In this document: positions 30,482 through 42,126 of the stretch, in pieces
How positions within the stretch are numbered: the stretch's first letter is position 1
Layout of the letters: each line of letters begins with the position of its first letter
Assembly: GCA_010909165.1 (NCBI GenBank)
Contig: VJWM01000119.1
Span: 124,001 to 188,000 of the forward strand
DNA: 64,000 nucleotides
Direction: 5' to 3'
From: Anthoceros angustus
Taxonomy: Eukaryota; Streptophyta; Anthocerotopsida; Anthocerotales; Anthocerotaceae
Made by a program: the position numbers and the translations under genes
Notes under the pieces: generated by a model
Seen by the model: only the letters and a program-made list of their open reading frames with translations
Database searches by the model: none
Told to the model about the DNA's origin: nothing

Positions 30482-32529
30482 ATGGGTTCACTGTACAGGA
30501 TCAGTTCCGTTGTAATCTCAGGACGATGCAGGGCCTGGTCGTATGGAAGGGGCGGATTGGCAAGGCAAGGAGGATGTGCTAATGCTGATGAAGATCGGAG
30601 GGTTGGTCATTGTGGCCTCTGGGAGTCCTGGAGGGGTTTCTCCTGCACCCAGGGACAGCATGGAGCACGTCCGAGACGGCAAGAAGTTGCCACTGCGTAT
30701 GATGTTCTGGGCGTCCCTCGCCATTGCTCTCATGCTCAGATTCGGGCTGCCTACCGAGCCCTAGCCAAAGAGACTCATCCTGACTTGAAGCCTGTTGACG
30801 CTCAGCAACAAAGTACCGCTTCCTTTGTTCGGATATTGGCAGCCTACCAGGCATGCACCTCGATTCCTGTTGGCCTTGGGACATAATTGGGTTGTCAGAA
30901 TTGCATGGGGTGAGGTGTAACATTGTGATGCTGGTTCGTTGAAGCAGATTTTGTCAGATCCCGAGAAGAGAGCCCACTATGATGCGCATCTCAAGTTACG
31001 GGCTGAGGTTTCTGGCCCAGTCCAGGAGGAGCGTGGCGGTGGTGTGGCTGTGGCTGTGGGGAGGCAGGATGCGAGTGGTAGGGACTCGGATGTTGTGGAA
31101 TGGCTGAGGCATTACAGGTGGATGGTGGCAGAGCTAGTCCACCGCCCGCAGTTGGGGAAAGGTGGTGGTTTTGAGGAACGTGTGAGGGGGGAGGTTCACT
31201 CGGCTTTGAGAAAGGCCTATTTTGGTCCGACAGTCAGGTCCCAGACTCTGCCAAATTTTTTTGAAGCGGAGGAGAGATCACAGCCAGGTGGAGTCTTGGA
31301 GGTGCTGCATCTGGTTTCTGGCCGTGATCTTTTGGGGGTTGTTCGGCAAGTAGGAGGCATGTATCTTTCTGAAGAGGAGAAAGCCGTTTGTGCCTTTCCC
31401 AAGGTGAGTGGTGAGGCGGATTATCGGACACAAGACACGAGCAGCTCAGCAAATGATGTGAAAGGTGGTAAAGAGGAGCATGGCGGAGTACGCCTGACTG
31501 AGAAGGACGAGGCGGGTGCGTTTGTCGATCTCGAGTTGTTGCTTTTCGGAAAGGTTGTGGCGAGGGCAAGCAGACGTACTTCGGAAAGTCCTGCACTGGA
31601 TTACATTTCAGTGATGCTATGTGGAGAATCCGTTCAGGAGGTTCCGTCTGAGGACCCAGCAGCCATGTGCAGCAACGAGCAGTCGACTTCGGATCTCCTA
31701 CTGGGGACAATACATGGGATTGGATCAACCAGCAGGTCTTGTGTTGTGCATGATGCCCATGGGAAGAAAACTCACATCATTTTGCAGCATTGGACACCTA
31801 TGGTGGGTAGAGAACTGTATGTCACCTGTAGCTCGCCCCCATCTCACTTCTGCATATTCCTGCCTTCCTTGTCATTAGTCTCCTCCTCTCAAACAGGTTC
31901 TGAAACTCCCGCAAATCGGTGCCTCGGATGTCTCTCGTTCAGGTGAAGCATATGCAGTGGTACAGAGTTAGCGGAGAGGCTGCTCGATGCGAATGCAGAA
32001 GTCGGCGAGCTCGCCTGCCTCCAAGCAGGTATCTCTCAGTCATTTCACATATCTGCCTTACGCAGGCAGGTGCTGCGCATGGCACTAACATATCCTTGCT
32101 GCTGACGGTAAAGGTACTGGCTGTTCGAGCCACGTTGTGCTACTCATAATGTCGGTGGCTGGTATATCGAGATCTTCGGTCGTACCGAGGAACACATGTC
32201 TGAAGAGTACCAAAAAGCACTGGAGGCCGCAGAACTTCCAGAGGATTGGGCTGGGAAACGCTTGGGATTGTGAGTCCATCTCACCCCTATCCCTCACCCC
32301 TCCTATCTACCCTCTGCCTGTCTGATAACACCTCTTGCTTCTGTGATGTTCCAGGCTCCATCCGGCCATGTACATCATGGCAGCAGCATACAAAACTCTC
32401 GATGAAGAGTCAGTGAGGTCGGAGAAGAGGACATTCTTCTCATCTTGGCAATCCTTTTTTGGTCTTGGGAGCATTTTCACCGCCAGTTGGTGGAAGCAGA
32501 AATGGAGACGGTTCTCATTTTCCACTTAA
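30482..32529 (+). CDS. J-domain (DnaJ-like) protein, plant type III
   Basis: Exons 30482-30850, 30948-31802, 31943-32028, 32114-32269 and 32355-32529 give 546 residues. The J domain lies at about residues 71-140: ATAYDVLGVPRHCSHAQIRA, the HPD motif in THPDL, then, over intron 1, ILSDPEKRAHYD. The rest has no zinc-finger or G/F region, so this is a type III J protein that recruits an Hsp70. The C-terminal half has SRRARLPPSRYWLFEPRC and NVGGWYIEIFG, blocks I associate with a plant-specific J-protein group, and a Trp-rich end (ASWWKQKW). The N-terminus might be a targeting sequence. Intron 1 begins with GC rather than GT. A competing acceptor at about 31896 would break the frame. Confidence 0.8.
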
Positions 32530-32877
32530 ATCTGTAAAGGCTGTCACGAAGTAATCCAAGCACAGACGTCGGCAAGATTCAGGCAGTGCTGGCACCACTC
32601 GCACATCTACCGCATTGTTGAAGACGTGATCAAAACGCCCACATCGCCCATATTTACCGATCTCGATGCTCCGCACTTAAACACAAAGCGCCCAACAAAA
32701 TGCACTTCACCTAATCCAGCGAGCCCAATCGCGGCAAGACGTTTTGTGGCCTGCGTCATTTCGCACCGGATTTTTGGCTCCAGGAAGGCTCAGCGATTGT
32801 GCTGCAGCAGAGCCTGCGGTAGCGGCACTGCGCAGGAGCGGCTTCCTGGATTGCTCTGAGTGTGAATCGCGTCTCCA
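32530..32877. other. Intergenic between the J protein and bL1c genes
   Basis: 348 bases with no supported ORF. It holds the 3' UTR of the J-protein gene and the promoter of the bL1c gene, both on the plus strand. Confidence 0.5.
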
Positions 32878-34577
32878 ATGACCAGTGTGGCGGCATCCAT
32901 GCTGCTCGATGTCTCGTCCAAGCTCTCGACACTGGGATTGAATGGCACGCCGGCTGCGGCGGCTGGGCCAGCTTCCAGCTCCAGGGGACTGGGCGTGCCC
33001 TCGCACACCGGCCTCAGGAGCCGGCTTCTGACGAAGCAAGTTCGGGGCGTGGATGTGGTGCTTGTGAGGAGGACATGGCGGGACGTGAGGCTGCAGGTGG
33101 CCTCCAGGGCGCGGGTGCAGGCTGTGGCGTCGCTGTTTCAGGAGCTGGAGGCGGATGCGGAGGGTGATGCGGAGGCGGCCCAGCCGGTTGTCAAGCCCTC
33201 GAAGCCTAAGACCGGGAAGGCAGCGCTGCCGTTCAAGAGTGACAGGGTAGGTGGCCCGGGGCGGTTTGGATGCTCTGCGCATTTATGCAATGTTGGGCGA
33301 TGCCCGCCAGTGTGCGGAATGGCGTTCTCAGGATTCGTTGTTCTTGTCCTGTGTGTGCAGACTCGGTCCAAGAGGTTTTTGGAGATTCAAAAATTGCGGA
33401 CTAAGAAGGAGGAGTACGATCCTGCGACTGCTATTCGGCTGCTCAAGGATACAGCTACTCTGAAGTTTGTGGAGACAGCGGAGGCTCATTTTCGTCTCAA
33501 CCTTGACCCCAAGTACACTGATCAACAGCTCCGAGCCACGGTGGGTGTGGTCATTTTGTTCACTGGTTGGGGATGGGGATACCTCTGTTTGGTTGTGATG
33601 AGCTGACAGGGGATGTGGCTGATCCTGTTGCAGGTGTCTCTACCCAAGGGGACTGGCCAGACCGTGAAGGTGGCTGTTCTTACGCAAGGCAAGTCATACT
33701 CTGCACGGGGTCGGCCACTGTGGCTGTATTCAGGTTGGAGCCCTTGTGTATTTACTTGTGTTCTTATCTGGGTCCATGTGTTTCTCTGAACAGGTGAAAA
33801 GCAAGGAGAGGCCAAGAATGCGGGTGCAGATGTGGTTGGGGGAGAAGAGCTTATTGAGCAGATCGCAGGTGGTTTCATGGACTTTGACAAGCTGATTGCA
33901 ACTCCGGACATGATGCCTAAGGTACAGAGACGGCACTAGAGCTGCATCTGTGTTGGATCTCCTGAGGCTTGCCTCCTTTCGCCATGAGCTTGCATTTGAG
34001 TGTGTCATTTGGTGGCTTGGCTGGCTGTCAGGTTGCAAAGCTGGGAAGGCTGCTGGGTCCTCGCGGCTTGATGCCTAACCCGAAGGCTGGTACAGTGACT
34101 GTGGATCTCACGAAGGTGAACCTTCCTCCACCACTCGTCGAGGGAGAAGGAGAGTCGTATGATAGCACATCCCTGAAGTGCAATTTTGTGGTTGGCTTAT
34201 GGAGTCTTGCTTTTGTATCAGGCCATTGGTGAATTCAAAGCTGGCAAGGTTGAGTACCGAGCAGACAAGACTGGCATTGTACACATACCCTTCGGCAAGA
34301 CCAACTTTGCTCCCGATGACCTTCTTGAGAATCTCATCGCTGTTGTGGTACGTTCGCTTCTACAGACAGTCTGGTTTGTGGTACGTTCTGCCTGACGTTT
34401 TTAGTTGTCAACTAACGGGGGCCTGTTCACATCGTGCAGAATTCTGTAGACAGTAACAAGCCGACCGGCGCAAAGGGAGTTTACTGGAAAACTGCCCATG
34501 TCTGCAGCACCATGGGGCCATCCATAAGGGTAAACGTTCCCCAGTTAAGAGACTTCAAGGTCGCTTCCTCCTCGTAG
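32878..34577 (+). CDS. PRPL1: Plastid 50S ribosomal protein bL1c
   Basis: Seven exons, 32878-33246, 33361-33540, 33634-33688, 33794-33921, 34032-34115, 34222-34347 and 34440-34577, give 359 residues, close to Arabidopsis PRPL1. An Ala/Ser-rich transit peptide and a basic linker precede the L1 fold: [79 protein letters not shown] and [39 protein letters not shown] is typical of the plastid/bacterial form. It forms the L1 stalk of the chloroplast ribosome. Intron 3 uses a GC donor (AAG then GCAAGT). It is convergent with the SnRK1 beta gene. Confidence 0.94.
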
Positions 34578-35157
34578 GCTGCTGCTGTAGACGATTTGAG
34601 GTGAAGAAGTCAAATGCGAGCAACATCTTGCCAGCAACTTGCCTGGAGCACGATGCATTTGTACTGGAGGCCACTCCCTGTGCTGCCGACCACGCTAAAG
34701 CAGGGTGGTGGTAAGTGTTACCGAGGCAACCTTGTGGCTCAGGGTGAGGCAGGGTCTGGGTCAAGCTGTAATTTATTTGCGTCAATCCAGGCTGTTCAAG
34801 GGTCTCTGTCCAGTTTCTTGTACAGCCATCAAAGTGTACACGCCTAGTTTGCAATGGAAAGAAACAAATGCACATTTTAGCTCACATTACATTATCGTAC
34901 ACACACGGGTAAATATAACCAATCCTAGGCCGGAAGGCTGGCAGTCAGAGCTGTGAAGATAGTGTGAAGATTGTCCCTGGCCCCTGGTTGTACATATCTG
35001 CTGCAGCTTATATGTGGGCAGGGTGTCCAAGGTGGCAAAGACAGACACCTTCCACTCTATCCTGAATGCCGGGGTCCACTTCATCCAAAATGAATTGAGC
35101 TTCACAACTGCGAGAGACTGACTAGCTTCGCATCAGCCGGGGGTACTAAATCTGTTC
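34578..35157. other. Convergent 3' region between bL1c and SnRK1 beta
   Basis: 580 bases without a supported ORF. It should contain the 3' UTRs of both genes. Nothing else was identified. Confidence 0.5.
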
Positions 35158-36388
35158 CTACTTTCTAAGGGGCTTGTACAAGACAACTGTGACATACTTT
35201 GTCCTAAATCTGTGTGTTGCACCCAATGACAACACAGACCTTGAGCTCTTTCCCTTCTCCACATAGAGGTGGTTCAGAATCACATGCTGAGGGCGGGGCA
35301 GAGCACCAGGAACTTCCACTATAGGTGGGACGTTCAAGAGAGTGAGATGCAGCTGGTCGGGGACCAGTGGTGGCTCTTTGCTGAAATCTTCAGGACCGGG
35401 GAAAGGGTCAGTATAACTGGAGTCGGGTGATTTTGGTGGATCGAAGCCAGCAATGTTGTCCAGATTCTCAGGCACATAGTCTTGAACGTCGAGGACGTTG
35501 TTCACGTTGCCCATCTCGTCAAACACAGCTGGCTGATCAGGTGCGTACCTCCACTCTCCGTCCACGATAAACTTATACTGGTACACTCCGGAGGGTAAAA
35601 CCTTCACCAGTGTAAAATCCTTGCCAGATCTCTGCAGGGGATGGCGAACTGTCCAATTGTCCCAGGAGCCTTCCACTGAAACACTCTCTCCTCCGTGGCT
35701 CCAGACTATCATAGTCGGGACACCTTGGTGAAAACGTCGCTGCTCCTCATCGCCTTGGTCATCATACAGACCTGTAGAGCAAGTACTTCTCTCAATTCAG
35801 CATATCCACAATGCAAATCGAACAGGTCATCAACAATTTTCTCCCTGCCTAACAAGGACAAGTGAAAGGAAACCAGTCCATTGCAAGATACAAAGTCACT
35901 GGAGCATGACCTTGGGAGCTGTCTTGAGAGACCTAACGGTCCTCTGATCAATGGACCGAGGTTGGAGGTCACAACAAACCAGAGGCGGACAAGGGCACAG
36001 ACAGCCCTGAGAGATGTGAAGGAAGTGTTGCAAACAAATGCTACATCACGCAAGGCACCTCAGACCATATACCTGAGTAATAGGAACCCATTACGAACTC
36101 TCCTGCTCTTGGAATTGGGACCGTTGTGATCTGGGGTGTAAACAAGAGGGGCGAGCGGGTAGCACTGCTGGGGCTTTCAGGCGGGCTGTGTCCCATGGAC
36201 TCACTAGAACCTATGCGGCCCAACCGAGATCCTCCTCCTGGCACATAGTGATGCTGACGGCCACCTTGTACCTGATGATGCAGATGGCTATGGGGGTGAA
36301 TAGGATGAGCTTGAGCCTGAGCTTCCGGCCCAGCCCTCCCTTTGTCCGCCGGCACAGCCTCCCTGACACTGGAATTTGCGTTGCCCAT
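35158..36388 (-). CDS. SnRK1 (AMPK/SNF1) complex beta subunit
   Basis: Exons 36073-36388 and 35158-35771 join in phase (SYYSG then [10 protein letters not shown]) for 309 residues. The N-terminus MGNANSS is an N-myristoylation signal, followed by a His/Pro/Ser-rich variable region. A glycogen-binding-like AMPK1-CBM follows: [52 protein letters not shown]. The C-terminal ASC domain includes [34 protein letters not shown] and [19 protein letters not shown]. The beta subunit scaffolds the catalytic and gamma subunits of the energy-sensing kinase and tethers the complex to membranes. It resembles AKIN-beta1/2; the truncated beta3 type is excluded by the complete CBM. Confidence 0.94.
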
Positions 36389-37907
36389 GCCTCTCCCTCC
36401 AGGCCAGATCCTTTCAACCCGGCCAGCAGATCCTTGCCTGCTCTCGTGCTACGATTGAGATCACAACTCTTCTGTGACTCTTTTTCCTCTCGCACGGACG
36501 CAGGCAGGGCACCGTCACCGACTACTGGCTCACTCACTGCGGCCGCGGCCGCGGCCGCTGCCCTAGCGGCCTCGAGCGACAGTACGGCTGGTTATCTCAG
36601 TCTGGGCCAGGGCTACAGAATTCCGGACTGGGGTATCACACAGAGCCGGCCAGCCAGCCAGCCGGCAGCAGCTCACCAAGCAATCAGCGCCAGGCAGATG
36701 GGGACAAAACCCTTACAGCCTACTGCCGACCCAAATCCCCCCGAGGCCCCGGGGGAACGAGACCGACGCAACACGTCAATCACGGAATCCAGGCCTCACA
36801 GGAGCTACTTGAGACGATGCAAGCCCAAAATCCAGAACCAGATGCCTGCACAAGCACATTGCTTCCGCTGCCGAGAAAGAGGCAGCCTGAGCAGTCCACA
36901 ACCATAAAAGGCTATCCACCTGCGCGTGCCAGCGTACGTGCGTGACTCACCGAGAGAGAAAGAAAGATACCTGGCTGCAAGCTTTCCGCTGGAGTGCAGC
37001 CCCTTCCCCTTCTCCTCCTCCTCCTCCTCCTCCCCTCAGCTTGCCCTTCCCAGCCCGCATCATCTCATCTACCCCGTCTCGGCCTCTGCTCCCGGACCCG
37101 ACCTAATGCTACCCTCCCACCGGATCCAACCCGATCTCCCGCAATTACACCTCCACGACCCCGCACATCGAGCCCACTCCGTCCAGTCCCAGCTCAGGCA
37201 CGCTCCCCCCCGCACCACCAGCGCCCGCAGCACAGCAGCACGATCAAGATCCACCCGGCCGAGAAGAAGACGTCTCGTCTCGTCACGTCTCGACTCGTCT
37301 CGAGTCGTTGGAGACGTGAATCGGGCACGAATCGCGCAACGAACGAACGCAAGCGAGGGGGAAGGAGACAACGCAAGCAGCCTCTGCCTCTTCAAACGAT
37401 ACAAGCACGTCATATATGAATGTTAAATTTACCTCGCCCTTTTCCCACCTAACTACCGGCCTCGGATGTATCCACAGACAGGGTGCATTTGTACAGGCCA
37501 GCAGCTATGTGGACTACGTGCTGGATGCCGCCAAAAACAACTCGAAGCCGGCGAGAGGATAGACCTGCCAACTCGATCATCCTCACATGTTATCCGCCGC
37601 GATTCCTAGTACACCAGGTACCATTTTCCCACGTGGCCATGTCGTCCACATTTTTCCTTTTACGTATTTGAAAAGGCCGCAACCTGACCATTATTGGAGC
37701 TTCTCGAGACGAGCATGGCGTCTCGCGCGCCGAACGCATACGTGTTGATACGTACTCACAACATGGCTTGGTACGAGGCAGCGCCGCGCCGGCATGGCAA
37801 GAATAGAAGAACGCCACACACGAACTCTCTCACCTGCCGGCATGCTTCTACACGGTGTACATATTTCAGCCAATAAAAAACTCCCACAAACTCTCCACCA
37901 AAGAAGA
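36389..37907. other. SnRK1 beta upstream region and low-complexity DNA
   Basis: No gene is supported. GCGGCC occurs in tandem at about 36540-36560, and a CTC trinucleotide run at about 37010-37035 (GAG on the SnRK1 beta strand, plausibly 5' UTR). At about 37260-37310 a GTCTCGACTCGTCTCG-rich stretch occurs. Long ORFs here are composition artefacts. Confidence 0.5.
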
Positions 37908-37995
37908 TAAGAAGATTTTATTGAGGTGGAAAAATGATGGGAAAAGCGCATGTAGGAGGGGACAACCAAAGGGACCAAGGGGTCGAGGTGAGGAA
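37908..37995 (-). repeat. Short repeat family, copy 2
   Basis: GAAGATTTTATTGAGGTGGA followed by GATGGGAAAAGCGCATGT and GGAGGGGACAACCAAAG. It is close to 23403-23490 and in the same orientation. Confidence 0.6.
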
Positions 37996-38282
37996 GATAA
38001 GCATTGTGTATGTGTTAAACCTCTGCAACAGACATTAACGTTGTGGATGATTAAGAGTTCTCATCATAGAAAATTATGCTCATTCTCATTATAACATGGA
38101 AGCTGGTATCATTTTAGTTAGCAATATCCGAGGCCATGCTAGCGACATCCAAGGATAGGTGACCGAGATCCAAGGGCAGGGTTTATCTATATATGAGACA
38201 TTAGGAGTAACTTCAGCATGTGTTTTTTTCCATTGTTGCACTCTCTTTTCCGTAGTGTATAAGGATTAGTGCCTCAAATTCT

Positions 38283-38702
38283 GTGGCCATGGGGTGGTCA
38301 TGGTTGCGGAAACTTTGTCTTTGTGGGTGGAAGGAGCAACAAACTAATGTTGTTGAATCCTTGTCTAGGCAGAGTGGAAGTCAGGTCAAGTCTCCGGAGC
38401 GAGTGGAACCCGACTCTATTCATGGTGGGGGTAATATCAAATCCTTTGAGCGAGATGTGGAAAGCGGGAGTATTATAGGATCTGTTGAGCAAGATGTGGA
38501 GGGTGCGAGTTGTAATGTCCGATCCCTTAAGCAAGATGTGCCAACACCATCCGAACGCATATGGGATATGGTGCATTTCTCGGAGCCGACATTGACGACA
38601 TTGAGTGGATCGGAGAACCTTTGCAAACCAGTTGAATTCAAGGATTTTGAGGGTTCTATTGAGGAGGATGTTACTCCATATTTGATCAAATGGAAGAACT
38701 AG
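38283..38702 (+). other. Unrecognised ORF with degenerate internal repeats
   Basis: A 139-codon ORF with repeated SxERDVES / SVEQDVEG / SLKQDVPT phrases. Its end (EFKDFEGSIEEDVTPYLIK) is echoed at about 40098-40165 as a more degraded copy. This suggests a repeated element rather than a cellular gene. No family recognised. Confidence 0.35.
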
Positions 38703-38965
38703 AGAAGTTTTTCATGCTCTTTTTGATAGGTTGGAATGATTGAGGTTTCATTTTGTGACTTTATAGTGAGATAATGCTCTTTCAGTAAGTAAAATACTTG
38801 CGTAAAAGCTTAAGATTTTGATACTTACTCAAGATTGTTTTCATTTATATCTCGTTATATTACTTCAATAAAAAAATCTATTAAAGTTAAGAATTTGAAT
38901 TAATTGGATAGAAAAGGATGTTGCAACGAGTAACTATTATTTTATTGATCTTCTAGACTTAATGA

Positions 38966-39260
38966 GGGAAAGAAGACTTTATTATAAAAAAGAGATGGGA
39001 AAAACCCATCCACCCCGAAAACAAAAGGGGAAAAACCCAATGAAGAGCACCATGCCGGGAGGACTAGCTCCCACGATCACGCATTTCAAAACTACCAACC
39101 GCCCGAAGAACATCTAGACTTAATTGGAACATGGTTTGAAGAGACTTCACCTTCACATGTGTCCTGAATGAGAGGGGGGGAGACTTTATGTAGAAAGAAA
39201 AAAGATGGAAAAAACACCATCTACACCGAAAACAGGGATCAACCCACCGGGCCAAGGCGG
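38966..39260. repeat. Two diverged copies of the short repeat family
   Basis: About 38966-39060 and 39178-39260 share AGACTTTAT, AGATGGGAAAAACCCATC and ACACCGAAAACA-like blocks. They resemble the copies at 23403 and 37908 more loosely. Confidence 0.4.
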
Positions 39261-39270
39261 ACATGTGTTC

Positions 39271-39705
39271 TGAATAACATTAACTATGTAGTGATAGCTT
39301 GTGTAGTTTGAGAGCTCTTCTTTATCAACGTGGAGAATCTCACACTTTTGACCCCGCACGAGGGAGGCCGGCGTGCCTAGATATAAGGGAGGCTGGCGCG
39401 CCTAGATATATACGAGGACAATTTACAACCTCGCATGGGGATGATCGAGATACTAGGACAATTGACTATACTAATAGTTTGTGTGACGTAGAGCTTGGAA
39501 GCTATTTATTATCAACAAGGAGAATATGTATCACGCTTAAACCTCGCAGGAGGGAGACTGGCTCGCCCAAATATGTACTGGGACCAACTTTGCATGAGGA
39601 CTACTATGGGACGATGTATAACCTCGCACACATCCCTCACGGTGGTGCACATCTCTCTTCCAAACTCTACATCACACAAGCTATCACCATAGTCAATGAT
39701 ATTCA
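39271..39705. mobile_element. MITE-like inverted-repeat element
   Basis: The left end (39271-39314, starting TGAATAACATTAACTATG) is matched by the reverse complement of the right end (39657-39705, TGAATATCATTGACTATG...), including GTGATAGCTTGTGT. A further partial copy of the terminus lies inside at about 39464-39500, and the two halves (39290-39450 and 39475-39640) are diverged direct repeats. Length is 435 bases with no coding capacity. No clear target-site duplication was seen. Confidence 0.6.
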
Positions 39706-41009
39706 TGATATTTTAATTTAACCACTACTTCATGCCACAAGAAATGTTACTTTCTAATTTTATGGTTAATGTTAGGTGTAATGATTAGAATATCCACTAT
39801 TGAATTTAATTCAATGGGGGGTCTCATGCAGATAACTTGCCCAGGGGAGTTCTAATGGATAAAGTAATGGTTATAAAGTAGAATATATACCTTGCGGATA
39901 TGGTTCATTTAACCACTTAGAAACATAGATATCACTTAAACTATTTGAAGAAGCAGACCATTTGATTTCGATTCTCCTAGCTTAATAACAAATCCTTAGA
40001 ATGTGATACCTTAGGTCAGTTTCATCCGATACGAGTCCTTGGCGCGAGTGGAGCCCGGTACTTGTACAGTTATCAAGTATGATTGAAGCCTGCCCAAACG
40101 AATTTGAGGATTTTGAGGGCTCTGTAGATGAAAATATTACTCTACACTTGATCATATTTACAAAATAAAGAAGTTATTTTACACATATTTCTACTTGTTG
40201 AGGTTTTAATTTGCTACTCTTTGGTGAGATCGAAATCTCAATCTCTCTTTGAGGGACAACAATGCTTTCTTAGAAGTTAAGGATGTTTGTACTTGGCTTG
40301 CAAGAGTCTTCCCTTATAACTTTTTATAGCAATCAAAGGATTAATGATCCATAAATTTTCTTGAAAATTTTAAATGATCAGAAAAATAATGATGTTACAC
40401 CAAGTAGCAATATTAGAGTCACAAAGGCTCCCCTCATAACTTGTTGTAGCAATCAAATAATTCATGATCTATAAATTTTCTCAAAAAATTTAGTTGATCG
40501 GACAAAAAGGATGTTGTATCAAGTAACAATTTTAGAGTCACTAAGGTTATTAATCTCCATAACTCAACCATGACATATGGTTTTCTTATGTGAGGTTTTA
40601 ACATCTGGAGAAACTTTATAATTTTCTCAAATGAGTCTACGCGAGGAATTGAGTTAAGATGTATGGCAAAAACTTTCCTTGTTTATTTGAGTCTACGCTA
40701 GGAATTGAGTTAAGGTGTATGGCAAATATTTACCTTGTTCATCTAATCAATACAGAGCTGAGCATTAATACAAAGAAGACGAGTGAAAAATATTATTTTA
40801 TTTAATGAGCCACTATTTCGATATTCTAGAACTGAAAAAATATCATATTGATAAATATTATTTTATTTAATTTAGCCACTATTTTGATATTCTAGAAGTA
40901 AAAAAACTATTTCATATTGATAGATATCGAAGAGGAATGTGCTGATTTTGTATATATGTGAACTCATAGCTCATTTTATGATACTAGTTTTATTTGATTG
41001 TACTTCAAC
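39706..41009. repeat. AT-rich DNA with several tandem duplications
   Basis: About 40290-40400 and 40425-40545 are a diverged duplication (ATGATCYATAAATTTTCT...AGTAACAAT). About 40622-40680 and 40681-40738 are a 58-base tandem (GAGTCTACGC..GGAATTGAGTTAAG). About 40790-40925 is a tandem of roughly 68 bases (TATTATTTTATTTAAT...TTCTAGAA). No gene. Confidence 0.6.
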
Positions 41010-42126
41010 ATGGGAAAGATATTGCTACTCTATTTTTTCATTGTTCTATTCTTCAACTTGTGTATCATAGGACATGGAACCACAAATTCTTCAGAAGTGA
41101 AGAAAAAAATGGAAGAAGATTTGACAAAGAGTATTGAATTTGACTTGGATGTAATTAATCGGCCATTTGTGGTTAGTTATACGGTAAGTATGATGAATTC
41201 TCTCCGTGATGAATGCCCTCTTCTATTATGAATAGCTTCTTATTCCTTTAAGGATCAGTATTAAAGTTTGAAATCTTGTGTTTCTCCAGCTATCTGATGG
41301 GAGCATTATTGACTGTGTAAAATTTGAAGATCAGCTAAGCATGCAAAATCCAAGTATCAGAGAGCACCACTACGTAAGCTATACTGTAATTAACAATAGG
41401 CAACAGTGCTTTGATCTTTGTCATCACGATTGATATGTAACATGGCTTCGTTCCTCCTAGTGATATTTATGAGATAGTAATGTTGGGTCTTCATTGTGCA
41501 GAAGAAGATGGAGGCTGAAAAAGAACGTGAGCAGCGCAAAATTGCCTCTGATTTGAAAGAAAAAGGGGACACGTCACAAGTTACAAGTATTGCAGATGTA
41601 AAAGAAGAGGATATGGAAAAAGGGAATGCTTTTTCTCCTGTGTTGGCGAGAAGGATAGAGCTTGATCCAAATAAAAGGGTGCGTACACGTTTTGAAGTGG
41701 AAGTTGGCCGTTGTCCTGAAGGAACGGTCCCTATTGCACGAGTAACTAGAGCAACATTAGAGGCGCATCGATTCTTAATGAGCATGAAAAGAAGATCTTT
41801 TATTACAAATAGGGCAAAAGAAGGAGCTCCAAGTGATGGTTCACATCAATATCAACATCTTAGCACAACCAATCAAATTTGGGTATATGCTTTCCTCCAC
41901 GTATTTTTTTATTCAGCAAGAATAAATATGTTTCTAGTTATAATCTTAAAATAGTATCAATGAGCCAATTAAAAATGATGCATTGTTGGTTTTGCAGCTA
42001 TTGTTTCTATTGTGGGTTGTGGAGGAGTGGCATTGCTTAACTCAAGGGTGGGTTGTAACTAGCTATGTACAGTATTGGCTAAAGAACAAAATTAATATTT
42101 TACGTGAAATGTGATCGCTGCATGTT
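41010..42126 (+). pseudogene. Truncated neprosin relative: signal and activation region only
   Basis: Exons 41010-41183 (signal peptide, MGKILLLYFFIVLFFNLCII), 41290-41373 and 41502-41882 follow the same exon order and phases as the neprosin gene at 21156-23087. Shared blocks are DCVKFEDQLSMQNPSIREHH and GRCPEGTVPIARVTR. Where the protease exons should begin, the sequence changes: after an acceptor-like AG at 41997 only about 42 unrelated codons follow before a stop. Either this is a 3'-truncated pseudogene, or it makes a small secreted protein of about 250 residues with no catalytic domain. The opened frame across three exons is intact, which is why decay is not certain. Confidence 0.6.

Noticed and set aside
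31897-31942. Alternative J-protein exon starting at the AG near 31896
   Set aside because: It leads to an in-frame stop before the conserved WYRV and ARLPPSRYWLF blocks; the AG before 31943 keeps the frame.
36188-36907. 239-codon plus-strand ORF over the SnRK1 beta first exon
   Set aside because: It overlaps the conserved MGNANSS exon in antisense and consists of low-complexity Ala/Ser/Pro sequence.
36926-37426. 166-codon plus-strand ORF
   Set aside because: It arises from CTC and CGTCTC repeats and has no homology-like features.
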